Below, one piece after another: positions 1 to 9,977 of a stretch of DNA of 64,000 bases. The translations under genes and the position numbers were made by a program. The notes beneath the pieces were generated by a model that worked only from the letters and a program-made list of their open reading frames with translations, was not told the DNA's origin and ran no database searches. Origin of the DNA: Hanleya hanleyi (Eukaryota; Mollusca; Polyplacophora; Lepidopleurida; Hanleyidae). The stretch's first letter is position 1. Every line of letters begins with the position of its first letter. The stretch spans positions 1-64,000 of the forward strand of contig JAVTVY010025399.1 of assembly GCA_036873755.1 (NCBI GenBank), in the 5' to 3' direction.

Positions 1-1288
1 TTATTGTTTAATTGTTAATTGAAAAACATTTCACCTGAAGAAAGGATGAACGTTGAACTTTGTTTGAGCTGTTAGAAACAAAAACCGATAAGAAAAATAC
101 CAAAACAAATGTACTTTGTTCAAGTTATAAACTGTTGAATGTTGAAATAATGGTTGCGTTATTTTTGTAAATGCCAGTTTAGGGTTAATTCTTTGTTCGG
201 GGACGAATAAAATTAGGAGGGGATATTGTGACAAAAATAGATAGCTGTTCATTCAATGATGACAAATCAGAACTGACTTTATATAAATGACTTTTTACGT
301 GAGGAATACAGATCTGACAGTGTAAACAAATGCCATCCTCTGGACCCTCCTGTATTCCCGCATTTCACAATCCTATTTGTTTACGTTTTTATCGTCTGCT
401 TCTGTCGGTATAATTCTATTGAAGTGGAAGGTTTTTGGCGGACCCCTCCTGTATTCAATTGTAAGTTTATACTTGAAATAATTTTTCTTGTGTAAAATCC
501 CGTCAGGATATGAAAGTACACATATTATATTATATTGTCCTGAAGTATAAAGTTTCAGAGTATAGTAGTTGTCGATATATTGATTTTTAAAATTATATTG
601 GCCCTGCTAGAATTTAGCGATCGTCAGTGAGCCGCCATCTTGGTTTTGGTGCACCTGGATTTTGAACTAGAGAAAATCTTATATCTATCAACTTTAGGAG
701 TTTGTTCAGCACTCAAAAATTATATCTGATTTATCGTTCTCCATATTCTAATCTTACCTGGGGTCATGATATATACCTTATCTAGCTAACAGCTTTGCTT
801 GTCCGGCTTAATTAAATTACTATTTTATATGGCTTATTGCTTCTCTTCTGATTCAAATCTAAGGTTCCTCCGAGATGTTCTTGTTAGTATAATGGACCGT
901 GTGCGACGCTTCAATTGCAAAGGTATAGAATAGTGGAGATCAGCTGCCGCGGAGTTTGTCAGCAAATGTCACCATTACAGTCCATTGCTCAAGACAAGGC
1001 GTTATGACAAGAGCTCACTTCAAAATGGATCTCGTCTTTCCAAGGATTAGGACTTCGGATTATCTATATGTACAAAATTGCAAGTGAAAAATAAACGGTA
1101 TATTGAATGAGAGGTCTTCTAAAAGAGTTCCCTGTGACAGTGCGCGACATTTCATTTCCATCTGTTCAAGATAAAAAAAATTCTGGTCGTCGACATTTTA
1201 CTTTCATTTATTTGACACTCAGAAAGCGCAGACTGAGGACTTTGATATGCGTTAATTTATAGCACGTCATTCCTTGAACCTGGTACAT
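1..1288. other. Intergenic, no recognised feature
   Basis: AT-rich sequence. I checked for splice-bounded exons of the SLC5 gene that lies downstream and for other coding similarity, and found none I could support. Confidence 0.5.
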
Positions 1289-2690
1289 TTCATGGGCGTC
1301 GCTAGGATTTTTCAAAGGGGGGTCGATTATCATAGCACTTTAGGCGAGGGTCCAGGGGCCGCCTAGATCGCCGGAGATGCGTTCTAAGCGTTTTCCCGGA
1401 ATTAAATCTGAACATAATGTATGCAGATTAAGGGTTATATTATACAGCTCTGAGACCTTAGATGGCCTGAGATGCATTCTGAGCGATGTCCAACAATTAA
1501 ACTAACACGTCATTTGTCAAATATCAGTATTATATTTTATTCTCTTTGTCATGTTGAAAACACAATAATAACGCTTTGGGCCTATATACCTCGTAGGCTA
1601 ACCCATGGCGGAGGTCCAGGGGCCGCCTAGGCCCCGGAAGCTCCGGGGTCCTAGATAGCCGGAGATGCGTTCTGAACGTTTTTCCGGAAATAAAACTGAT
1701 CATACTGCATGCACATTTATGATTCTATTTTCACGATTTTTTTTTCGCAATTATAAGCATGCATCGATATTGAAAACATCGCACCTCATGCCTTCATCCA
1801 TTTGACGTTCTAGTTATATTTAAAACATACAAAACGATGATTTATAGTTCTTGGGAGGGAAACCAATATGCCTACAGATACGATTCATTCACACACAGAT
1901 AAAACAAGGAAATCTTCACAGCCCAACAGGCGAGGGTCCACGAGCCGTTTAGGCCCCGGAAGCTCCGAAGTTCCAGATCTCCAGAGACGCGTTCTAAGAG
2001 TTTTCCCAGAAATAAATTCGAACGTAATGTATGCAGATTTATGATTCTATTTTCACGTATGTTTCGCATTTATAAGCACTCATCGATATTGAAAAAATCA
2101 TACTTCATGCCTGAATCCATTTGACTGTTTAGTTATATTTATCACATAAAAGAACACATAAAAACCGATGACCTTTACATGATGGAACATTAGAACCAAT
2201 ATGATAGCGATTCATTTACACAAAGCTAAAATGAGCGATCGTCACAGCCTGACAGGCGAGGGTCCAGGGGCCGCCTTGGCCCCGGAAGCGCCAGGTTCTC
2301 CGGTTGCCGGAGATGCGTTTTACCCGTTTTCTCGGAAACAAATCTGAACACAATGTATATAGATTTATGGTTCTATTTTCACATTTGTTTCGCATAAACC
2401 CGCATCGATATTGAAGAATATGCCGGACTCCATTTGACTTCCTGGTTTGACATAAACAAAATGGGCCTTTTACATACCACTACACGTCTTGGCACTCTAT
2501 CTGAAATTTTTATGTTTTTTTTATTTTATGTTTTTATGCTTTTTTTATTTTGTTTTTGTTTTCTCTGTTTTTGTTTTTGTTTTTTCTTTTTTCTTTTGCT
2601 TTTTCTTCTGTTTTTTTTGGCGCGGCCAAGGGGGGGGGGGGGGTCGTTCGCACCGGACGACCCCCCCTAACGACGCCCCTGCATTTATTC
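1289..2690. repeat. Composite repeat: ~320-bp tandem units inside inverted GGGCGTCGYTAGG ends
   Basis: A unit of about 320 bp recurs near 1340, 1613, 1931 and 2259. Each copy has the core GGTCCAGGGGCCGCC, then CCGGAGATGCGTT, then a purine-rich tract, then AT-rich sequence. The first copy is shorter. The stretch opens with GGGCGTCGCTAGG (about 1293) and closes with the reverse complement of GGGGCGTCGTTAGG (about 2665-2682), so the block looks like one mobile unit with internal tandem expansion. The right end is low-complexity: a T-rich tract (2507-2620) and a G-run hairpin (2630-2668). No coding capacity is evident. Confidence 0.6.
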
Positions 2691-2874
2691 CCAGACACTA
2701 TTGTCAGTATTTATATTTAACAGCTTTTGTGGACACCAATTACTACCACACGAGAGACAAATTTACGTTGTCAGCGGTCGGTTCTATCACTGGGAATAAC
2801 TTGCAAATGAAGTGTAAATAAGCACAAGCGTCCAGTTCGTCAACGGGTATTATGTCTTAATTATGCTCAACATT

Positions 2875-3015
2875 GGTGTGATGGAAAACGATGCCGACGT
2901 ACTGACAAGAAGCAAACAGATCACACAGGCCAATATACTGACTGCATATTTCTAAAAACATCAGAAGAACACAAAATGATCCATGTGATGATTTGTATTC
3001 AGTTCGCATTTTTAT
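2875..3015. repeat. Dispersed repeat, copy 1
   Basis: This ~140-bp stretch closely matches 16015-16155 in the same orientation. Shared blocks include ACTGACTGCATATTTCT and TGTGATGATTTGTAT. Neither copy has visible TIRs or coding capacity, so the element type is unknown. Confidence 0.5.
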
Positions 3016-3234
3016 TGTAGGTATTAGCGCGGACATCTTGAGGCGCAATGTTCAGAATGACGCGCGCCTTCCGGAATAAAACTTGTTTTCACTTTAGATA
3101 CTTTGAAAAACACTGCGATAAACTGAGCATTTCAATGCTGCTACCAAGCCACATGATAACGCCAGCGACCGGAATGAATGAACAATCACCAAAATGCCGT
3201 TGATCGACACAAAAAAAAAATGGTGATGAGTTTA

Positions 3235-3525
3235 ACATCAATAAATGGTTTTGAACTTAGACGAACACCTGTTGCCACTAACACCGTTTATTGGTGTTGA
3301 ACCAGTATTACCACTTATCAGTAGATCAAAATATGGTGTTCAGCCATTTTCCACGCCTTTATTGGTGTTGCTCAACGTAAATGTTTGGTGGTGAACTTGC
3401 ATCAACATCATTTTTGTGTGTTTACATTGGTCAACACTATTTCTCAACACCACTTTATGGTGTTGACCAGCTCTCAATACCAAACACGGTTGTTGGGCCA
3501 ACACCATGTGTTTGGCTGTGTATGA
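3235..3525. repeat. MITE-like block with iterated GTGTTG/CAACAC motifs
   Basis: About ten occurrences of GGTGTTG(A) or its complement CAACACC appear in both orientations within 290 bp, for example near 3291, 3333, 3365, 3428, 3446, 3459 and 3500. Dense inverted subterminal repeats like this are typical of non-autonomous DNA transposons. I could not define exact termini or a target duplication. Confidence 0.4.
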
Positions 3526-3539
3526 AACGCGAATGTATA

Positions 3540-4480
3540 GAACTCTCATTCAAGTCCGTTTAACCTTCTACCTCAAATACGATATCCATCATACACTAAA
3601 CATTTAAAAGTTGTGATTTGTTTTGTTGTACCTTGAACTGTACAACACAACGCGTATTGTTCGCATACGAATATCAATACTTGTTATACAATTATTTTTG
3701 ACTTAGCACTTCCACAGTAAACTTCAAATATCTCCGTGCTATAATTATCCTGGAAATAATCAGCGGATATTAACATTTGCCTAGCTAATAAATGACAGCA
3801 ATATAATTTAGTATTAATTCGTAAATTGGGTATCTAATGAAGATACCCATAATATTGGGTCGCAAGAAGACTAAAACAACGGTGATGCTTCAGGTCCGAT
3901 CGTTTGTGCCTGTTCCACTACCGTGTTGTGTCATCAGGGGATAATGGGATGACAGTATAAGGTTCTGAAGCATTAACTCCACACCTTTCTGTACTCCCTT
4001 CGTGAATCGAAGTCGCACAATGTGATAGCGAGTTATCTCCACCTGTCTCCAGTTTCAGGTCATAGATACCAAACCATATTACCAAAGTTGGGTTATATCT
4101 TATCTTGCATATCGCTTCAATTTACCCATGGAGCAAAGATGGACCATATTCATTTTGAGGTCAAAATATCAAAGGTGAAGTTCACTGTGACCGAACATAA
4201 GAAAATTCATTGAAAATTGTGATGTTTATGATGTAAGTACAGTTCAGAAATTTGGATTGTGATCGAGATAACAAGCCTATTGATATTTACCCATCCGTCA
4301 AGTTTGGCCAAGGTGTCTTGTTTGCGTAGTCTATCCGTCCGCTTCTATTTGTTGTTACACATTATCTCATGAAAGATTAGTGTCGGGTTTTCCAAATTCA
4401 TATAAATGTAACATATGCACCTGGCAATGGGCCAGAAACCTGAAGATCAAATTAGTAATGGTGTTAACTTTTGAAGGATT
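3540..4480. other. Non-coding, no recognised feature
   Basis: AT-rich sequence without a supportable exon. It probably lies inside the SLC5 gene (intron) or just upstream of the exons I can identify. Confidence 0.4.
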
Positions 4481-4790
4481 ACATCCAGGCTGTCAAATTT
4501 TTTACTACATATGCCTAGTAACCATACAAACCAGTTCAATAGGACTGACTGTGATTCATTTGAAGGTCAAATCCTAGTTATTGGAAGATGTTGGGGGATC
4601 ATGGCCAGGCTCTCCAAATTTATACTACATTACATGTGTAAATTGTGATTAACTAGAAGGCTATTCAAGTTGACTTACCGTGACATATTTATCAAGGTCA
4701 GTTACTAGTTTATGCGATGTGTTTTACGATTGTAGCTAGACTGTCAAAATCCATACTACTTGTGATAGGCTAATAGATGCATATACCATT
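4480..4790. repeat. Degenerate tandem repeat (~120-135 bp unit)
   Basis: The phrase 'CAGGCTGTCAAA...TACTACAT' recurs in diverged form near 4486, 4605 and 4735, indicating about three decayed tandem units. The next SLC5 exon starts roughly 60 bp downstream. Confidence 0.35.
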
Positions 4791-4847
4791 TGACTGATCC
4801 CGAGTTTTTTCAAGATCAAAGTTTAATTATGTGTTGTAATATTTCAG

Positions 4848-4960
4848 GTGCTCATAATTGCCGCCCTGATGTCTGACCTTGATTCAATCTTCAACAGGGC
4901 TGGTACACTCTTCAATATCGATGTGTGGAAGAGGAACCGAGAGCAAATGGCGGTCGGCAG
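4848..4960 (+). CDS. SLC5 sodium/solute cotransporter, internal exon a
   Basis: This 113-bp exon is bounded by a good acceptor (ATTTCAG at 4841-4847) and donor (CAG|GTGAAG at 4960/4961). It encodes LIIAALMSDLDSIFNRAG followed by TLFNIDVWKR and ends MAVGR. This is the strongly conserved segment of SLC5/SGLT transporters (A-L-M-S-x-L-x-S-I-F-N) around transmembrane helix 8 and the loop after it. SLC5 proteins are plasma-membrane Na+-coupled carriers of sugars, inositol and similar solutes; the substrate here cannot be told from these exons. The exon starts in phase 0 and ends in phase 2. Earlier exons, including the Na+-site helices, were not found in 1-4847 and may lie outside the window or be lost. 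Confidence 0.75.
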
Positions 4961-5920
4961 GTGAAGCTAGCTATAGGTGATCGACTAGATAATCCATGGG
5001 CTCCAGATTATAGCTAAATTTAATTACCCCCCCCCCCCCCTGCCAGAACTGCATACTTTATTAATCTGCAGATCTTTGCTCATTTCCTTTTGCAGGTGTT
5101 TTCAGGGAAAACATGACAGAAAATACAGACTGCAAATACTGTCGTCAACATTAATGAACAAGACCTTAACCTTTGTAAACCTTTATCATGTAAGATATTA
5201 TAAAAGTCTTTGGAATTTTATATTTTCACACCCTGTTATTGGAACTATTTTGATTAAATTCCGTGAAAACACATTGTTTATTTTTGATATGCCAATGAGC
5301 TTTCATTGACTACCGGGTGTTGCCCTATCAAATGGGGATGACAACTTGTGCGTGGATAAATGAAGGGATACGATCGATCTATGCAGTGCGATTTTATTGC
5401 ACGCTGATAATTTAACCATTGTAAATATATGGAAGTTATGACAAGCAATTGATGTAGTCATCCATTGCACACGTGTATATTTGTACAAGCCTGACAAAAT
5501 AATTTCACATGATATGTAATTGACCTATGTGGCATTAAATTAACAATTTCACATACGTACAATATCTTTTCATATATGCTCAAAAGGGTTTTCACATATG
5601 TCCCAAAAGATTGTTTCATACGTGCAAAATATTTTCAAATATTCTGAAAAAGTTGTATTTCAAACTGTGGAAAACTATGTATTTATGTGAAATTAATACG
5701 AACTTTTATAATATGTACATTTCTTTTTACCTGCGCCGGTGTACAGCATGGCATATGCGAAAAAAATGTTCTTCTGTGAAATATCCGATTTGAAATTATA
5801 TACTCCTTGAAATTAGTACAGGTATTCATTGCACAAATAGTTAATTGCAGAGGAGAATTAGACTGTCTTCGAGATTCTGATTTTTGTAGCGTTCAACAAA
5901 CGCTCTGCATATTCGGGTGT
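4961..5920 (+). other. SLC5 intron
   Basis: Sequence between SLC5 exons a and b. It holds a C12 run at about 5028-5040 and AT-rich sequence, and nothing else I recognise. Confidence 0.5.
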
Positions 5921-5929
5921 GAAGGATCA

Positions 5930-6097
5930 TTTTTGAAAAGCGATATTGTAGAATGAAATACGATTGTCATTATAATCAGAATCACGCGTTAAATCCAACT
6001 GTGGCAGTCGTATACCGGTACACGTGTAAAATATTTGGCGCCACCGCTTGCCATGATTTTCATGTTGGGTGAGTTGGTTCTCAGAGTGAATGAGACG
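5930..6097 (+). pseudogene. SLC5 exon b (YLAPP exon), with an in-frame stop
   Basis: The reading frame ending at donor ACG|GTAATG (6097/6098) encodes IQLWQSY, then YLAPPLAMIFMLGELVLRVN, then ET. It joins in phase 0 to the next exon, which begins GAFWGL, exactly as in SLC5 proteins (QLW..YLAPP..FW.RVNE-GAFWGL). The same frame further upstream reads TIVIIIRI, as expected for the preceding helix, but a TAA at about 5992-5994 interrupts it. I could not place the acceptor. The missing FW and the stop suggest decay, or local sequence errors. The left border is approximate. Confidence 0.55.
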
Positions 6098-6557
6098 GTA
6101 ATGTTGGTTATACATGTATCTCATTACTCAAATTCATTTATCGAGTGGAGTTTATCTAAATTATACAGTTTCCCAAACGTTGACCGATTTGGAACTAACG
6201 AAACCGAGAAGTCATCAACACAGAACCATGCAAACACTCGGTGTTACCCGTATTATCCACAGAGGAACTATGTTGTGTGTGAATTGGTGACCCTCCTGAA
6301 GGACTAAAATACTGCTTACTTTTACTCTGCAATCCCGAACGTAAAGCTGATGGGAATCTATTTCCAGCTTCCTTGTGTGACACAGAGTGTAACAAGGGGA
6401 AGTTTACCAAAAAGTAAGAAGGGAAAGTTTACCAAGTTTACCAAAGGAAGGCCTTTTTAACTGCAAACATTTTTGCAACTGCTCTAGTTTATGATCTAAC
6501 TATAATTATTCAAATCAATTTAATGTTACATGTATCTCGACAATCTACCTTTTGTAG

Positions 6558-6776
6558 GGAGCGTTTTGGGGTCTTATGTTGGCACTGGTGACTGAAGTTA
6601 CCCGTATGATTCGGATTTGTATATATCCTGCCCATAATGGCTGCGGAGAAAAGGATAATCGCTCCTCCATCATAAAAGATTTTCACTGTATGAAATCCGC
6701 CATAATGCTTTTCGCCATGACCGGAATCGGTGTCTTTGTCATCAGTCATTTCACTGGCAAACCCGACGAAGACATG
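6558..6776 (+). CDS. SLC5 sodium/solute cotransporter, exon c
   Basis: This 219-bp exon starts after TTTGTAG (6551-6557) in phase 0. It encodes GAFWGLMLALVTEVTRMI, then a loop with a conserved C-G-E, then IIKDFHCMKSAIMLFAMTG and a further hydrophobic stretch ending near PDEDM. This matches SLC5 helices 11-12 and the loop between them. The donor, ATG|GTGTGC, is weak but keeps phase 0 with the next exon (LVRATYWTR). The exon is open throughout. Confidence 0.75.
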
Positions 6777-6875
6777 GTGTGCTGTATATTTTATTCATTT
6801 CATTTTTATTTTCACATACTCTTTCAGAAATATCTTGCCTTTTTTCAATTGTATTGATAGACAAGACACTAATAA

Positions 6876-7449
6876 CCCTATCTGGCCTGGGCTTTTGGGA
6901 CCTGTCCTGGCCTGGGGGGGGGGGCGAAATGGCCCCTCTCTAATTATTTTTCTTACCCCTCGGGCTAGGGAGCTGAAACTTACCACACTATACCCTTGGA
7001 TCAAGCTCTACCAGAAAATGTAAAAAATCCAAGATGGCCGCTTTGATGACGTCACAGTGACGTCATTTTGAAAAACGGCATTTTTGGGGTCGATTTTTCG
7101 GTCGAATTTTTTATTTATGCAATTTCTCCGCGAAAACTGCATGATAAATTAGCAAATATTAATTTGATATGAAATAAAATAGTTTTTGCACACTTTTCCT
7201 CTCAGAAAAGCAGAAATTTTGAAGAAATATGACAAAAACATCACTTTTCTGGTACCCCACGTGGCCGCCATCTTGGATTTACCCATGATCCTCAGCTCGG
7301 GGGGTTATGCAAATAGGCTCAAAATGACCCCAATATGATAAACTATAAAGTCCCGGAGTTTCAGCTCTCTATTTTTCGTCGTTCCGGAGATAGAGCAGAA
7401 AGTTTGGTAGGGGGGCCATTTCGCCCCCCCCCCCCCAGGCCAGATAGGG
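6876..7449. mobile_element. piggyBac-type MITE (TTAA target), copy 1
   Basis: Terminal inverted repeats CCCTATCTGGCCTGG (6876) and its complement ending at 7449 are flanked by ATAA (6872-6875) and TTAA (7450-7453), consistent with a TTAA target duplication carrying one substitution. G-runs and GGCCATTTCG follow just inside both TIRs. The element is ~574 bp with no ORF. It sits in the SLC5 intron between exons c and d. A second copy lies at 15137-15565. Confidence 0.75.
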
Positions 7450-7498
7450 TTAATAGAAAAATCCTTTTTATGTATCACTGTGCCCTACTTTTTTGCAG

Positions 7499-7746
7499 TT
7501 GGTACGGGCTACTTACTGGACACGTTATGACAAAAAAGCTGGAAGCTGTTGTTATGCATGATTTCCAGGTTGATGACATCAGTGCCAAATGAGTCGGCAT
7601 GGATAATCTCGGTCTTCAGGTACAGGAGGACACTGTGACCGATGTACAAGAATGCCTAGTTTATTTTGCAGCTGACCCCTATGGGAACGATATAAAAGTG
7701 TTCAAAGATCCCGATTTAGCCAATGTTGGATATTCTCCCCCACAAA
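7499..7746 (+). pseudogene. SLC5 exon d, with frameshift and stop
   Basis: After a strong acceptor (CTTTTTTGCAG, ending 7498) the exon opens LVRATYWTRYDKK, the SLC5 motif that follows helix 12. The AAAAAA run just after it appears one base too long: the exon length is 248, and 247 would agree with the phase of the flanking exons. A TGA (about 7589-7591) also interrupts the downstream frame. That frame ends ..GYSPPQ at donor AAA|GTAATT, whose phase matches exon e. The region corresponds to the variable cytoplasmic loop before the last helix. Confidence 0.5.
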
Positions 7747-7962
7747 GTAATTCCTCCTAGCTTTTATAACTCTCACATTTCGCTAAATATGACGGTATTT
7801 TGAATCTAAGTATATATAGAGAGAGAGAGAGCGAGGGGCGAGGGCTTGCATTATATTTCTAGTTTTGAAGATTCTAATGCAGAGATATAAGTTAAACCAT
7901 CAGCAGAATTACCTACAATTTTTCATTTATTTTAATCCAACAGTTTGCTTAAATTCGTATAG

Positions 7963-8249
7963 ACGAACCGAAGAAGAGCTTGGGACAGAGGCCCTCTTAT
8001 ATTTTCTGTGGGGCTGGACGCAAGGATCCGGTTGCAACTAGAGCCATGAAGGAACATCTGTCAAAGGTGGCCGAGTTGAAGCAAAATCCGACAGCAAAAA
8101 TTGACATAAGCATTGGTCTCGCTCTCATTTTATGCCTGAGAATCGGTCCATGTGTCCTGGTCAGTGTGGAAACTTTAAACGTCATGGAGGACGATACCCC
8201 ACCCCTATATTCCACATCGAACTTAATCTTTCCTCTGAATGTTCTGTAA
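7963..8249 (+). CDS. SLC5 sodium/solute cotransporter, last exon
   Basis: Following GTATAG, the frame encodes EPKKSLGQRPSYIFCGAG, then a charged linker with MKEHLSKVAELKQNP, then the hydrophobic stretch ISIGLALILCLRIGPCVLV. This is the standard SLC5 C-terminus: a basic stretch, Y-x-x-x-C-G, an acidic/charged linker and the last transmembrane helix. Members of the family usually end just after that helix. Here the frame runs about 29 residues further to a stop at 8249, so the true end may differ. Confidence 0.6.
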
Positions 8250-8369
8250 CTTTACATGTGCGAAGTGGTTCACATTCAACACGGTTGATTTACCTCGTCA
8301 GTGTCGTATAATAACACAAGCAAATCGTTAGTAATATCCAATTATTTCCAATATAGTTTGGTGATCGCC

Positions 8370-8745
8370 GCATCGGATTTAAACCAGCGACCCTAATCCT
8401 GAAAGTATTGAACAAAACCAGCAACTCTCAGCCTGAGAGTACTTAACAAAACCAACGACCCTCAGCCAGATAGTATGGAACAAAAGCGGCGACCCGCAAC
8501 TTGAGAGTATGGAACAAAACCAGCTACTCTCAGCCTGTGAATATGGAACAAAACCAGCGACCATCATCAGCCTGAGAGTATGAAACAAAACCAGCTACCC
8601 TCTGCCTGCAGATATAGAACAAACCCAGATACCGATACCCTGTATCTGAGGATATGGAAGAAATCCAGCGATCCCCAGCCTCACATTATGGAACCAAACC
8701 AGACACCCTCAGCCTGAGATTACAGAAAAGAACCAGCCAACCTGG
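8370..8745. repeat. ~35-bp minisatellite
   Basis: About ten diverged copies of a unit read roughly as GAACAAAACCAGCGACCCTC followed by AGCCTGAGAGTATG. Periods vary from 33 to 38 bp. It directly precedes the LINE. Confidence 0.7.
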
Positions 8746-8939
8746 TTGGCTTGAACTGCGCGTGTGTAGCCGGAGGTCACGGAAGTTTTTTCTAGGGCTG
8801 TTTAGATTGCAAAATTAGGTAGTTTTATGAATAATTAGACATTAGTTTTAGTCCAAATACCTCCCTAAAGTTGGCTGAGATCGATCCTTACAGACGTTAG
8901 AGGTCTATGCCCTATTTTTGTCGTATTTAGGGAGTTAAA

Positions 8940-9866
8940 ATGAATCAGGCCGGAACCCGCTCTCATCGAAAACAAAATGGCGGACAGTCACGATCAGGAA
9001 GTAAACAAAGCACGGTAGACCTTGACATTTGGACGTGCAGCTTGTGCAATGTTGATTTTGGTAACCCTGACGACAAGCTGGTCACTTGCGAGAAATGCGG
9101 GAAACACTACTGTATTAAATGCGTGGATATAAGCCCTGCCGTGTACCAGGTGATGTCGAATCAACAAGTATTGCACTGGTTCTGCGGTCAGTGTGAACAA
9201 AGTGCTCTAAAGTCTGTGAGATTAGACCAGGAACTTGAACAGAGATGTTCAGCATTTCTAGCGAAATTCGAGCAGAGGGTTACCATCGTTGAGGAGCAAC
9301 TGGTATTCAAAGCTGACAAAACTAAAGTAGACGAAATCGCCGGATGCAACAATCAGCATAGGGACAACATTATAGGTCTGGCCAAGGATATATCTAATAT
9401 TAACCAGAAATTAGATTTATTGGTTACCGAACCCCAGGAAGTGGAGAAGAGGAAAACGAATATCATTATTAGGGGGATCCCGGAATTAGAGGAAATACCG
9501 ACTGAGGCCCAAGTAAAGGAACTTTTTGACGGGCTCAACATTGGAGGTAAACCAAAAGTTATACATAGAATCGGAGTTCAGGGCGAGCTACCCCGACACA
9601 CACGTGTAGTGTTCACCACCATAGAGGAGAAATTCGAAGTATTAAAGGCCGGTCCGAGTATTAAGGACCTACAAAACCTCTCATTCGATCCTGCCAGGGT
9701 ATATGTGAATCCTGACTTAACGAAACTCCAAAGGGAGAGAGATTTCCACTTAAGGCAGGAACTCAAAAGGCGGCGTGTTACTGATCCCAATTGGATTATT
9801 AGAGGAGGCCGTGTCGTGAGGAAACCTGAGGAGGGTCTCCCGGCTTGGGGGCTGCCCCATCAGTAG
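8940..9866 (+). CDS. LINE ORF1, PHD-finger protein
   Basis: A 308-aa protein from ATG 8940. Residues ~32-86 form a Cys4-His-Cys3 PHD-type zinc finger (CSLC, CEKC, H, C, then WFCGQC). A predicted coiled coil follows (~95-160; EQRCSAFLAKFEQRV and heptad-like leucines), then a basic C-terminal region with NIIIRGIPE and ..VYVNPDLTKLQRERDF, which resembles the RNA-binding part of LINE ORF1 proteins. PHD-bearing ORF1s are known from CR1-group elements. The likely role is nucleic-acid chaperoning and RNP assembly for ORF2. The ORF is intact, and ORF2 begins about 110 bp downstream. Confidence 0.75.
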   Translation: MNQAGTRSHRKQNGGQSRSGSKQSTVDLDIWTCSLCNVDFGNPDDKLVTCEKCGKHYCIKCVDISPAVYQVMSNQQVLHWFCGQCEQSALKSVRLDQELEQRCSAFLAKFEQRVTIVEEQLVFKADKTKVDEIAGCNNQHRDNIIGLAKDISNINQKLDLLVTEPQEVEKRKTNIIIRGIPELEEIPTEAQVKELFDGLNIGGKPKVIHRIGVQGELPRHTRVVFTTIEEKFEVLKAGPSIKDLQNLSFDPARVYVNPDLTKLQRERDFHLRQELKRRRVTDPNWIIRGGRVVRKPEEGLPAWGLPHQ

Positions 9867-9977
9867 AAGTGCCTAAGCGAAATTTGTACAGTGTAAATAT
9901 AGTGTTGAACAGTGTTGAACAGTTTCACCTGTAACAGAGGTATGTGGTGATGGGATCTGTGAGTCTGGCACAGTGTT

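Noticed and set aside
2434..2821. Phe/Cys-rich frames
   Set aside because: T-rich low-complexity tract followed by a G-run. No support.
8370..8745. tRNA-like B-box wording near the minisatellite
   Set aside because: No cloverleaf or A box. The phrase is part of the repeat.
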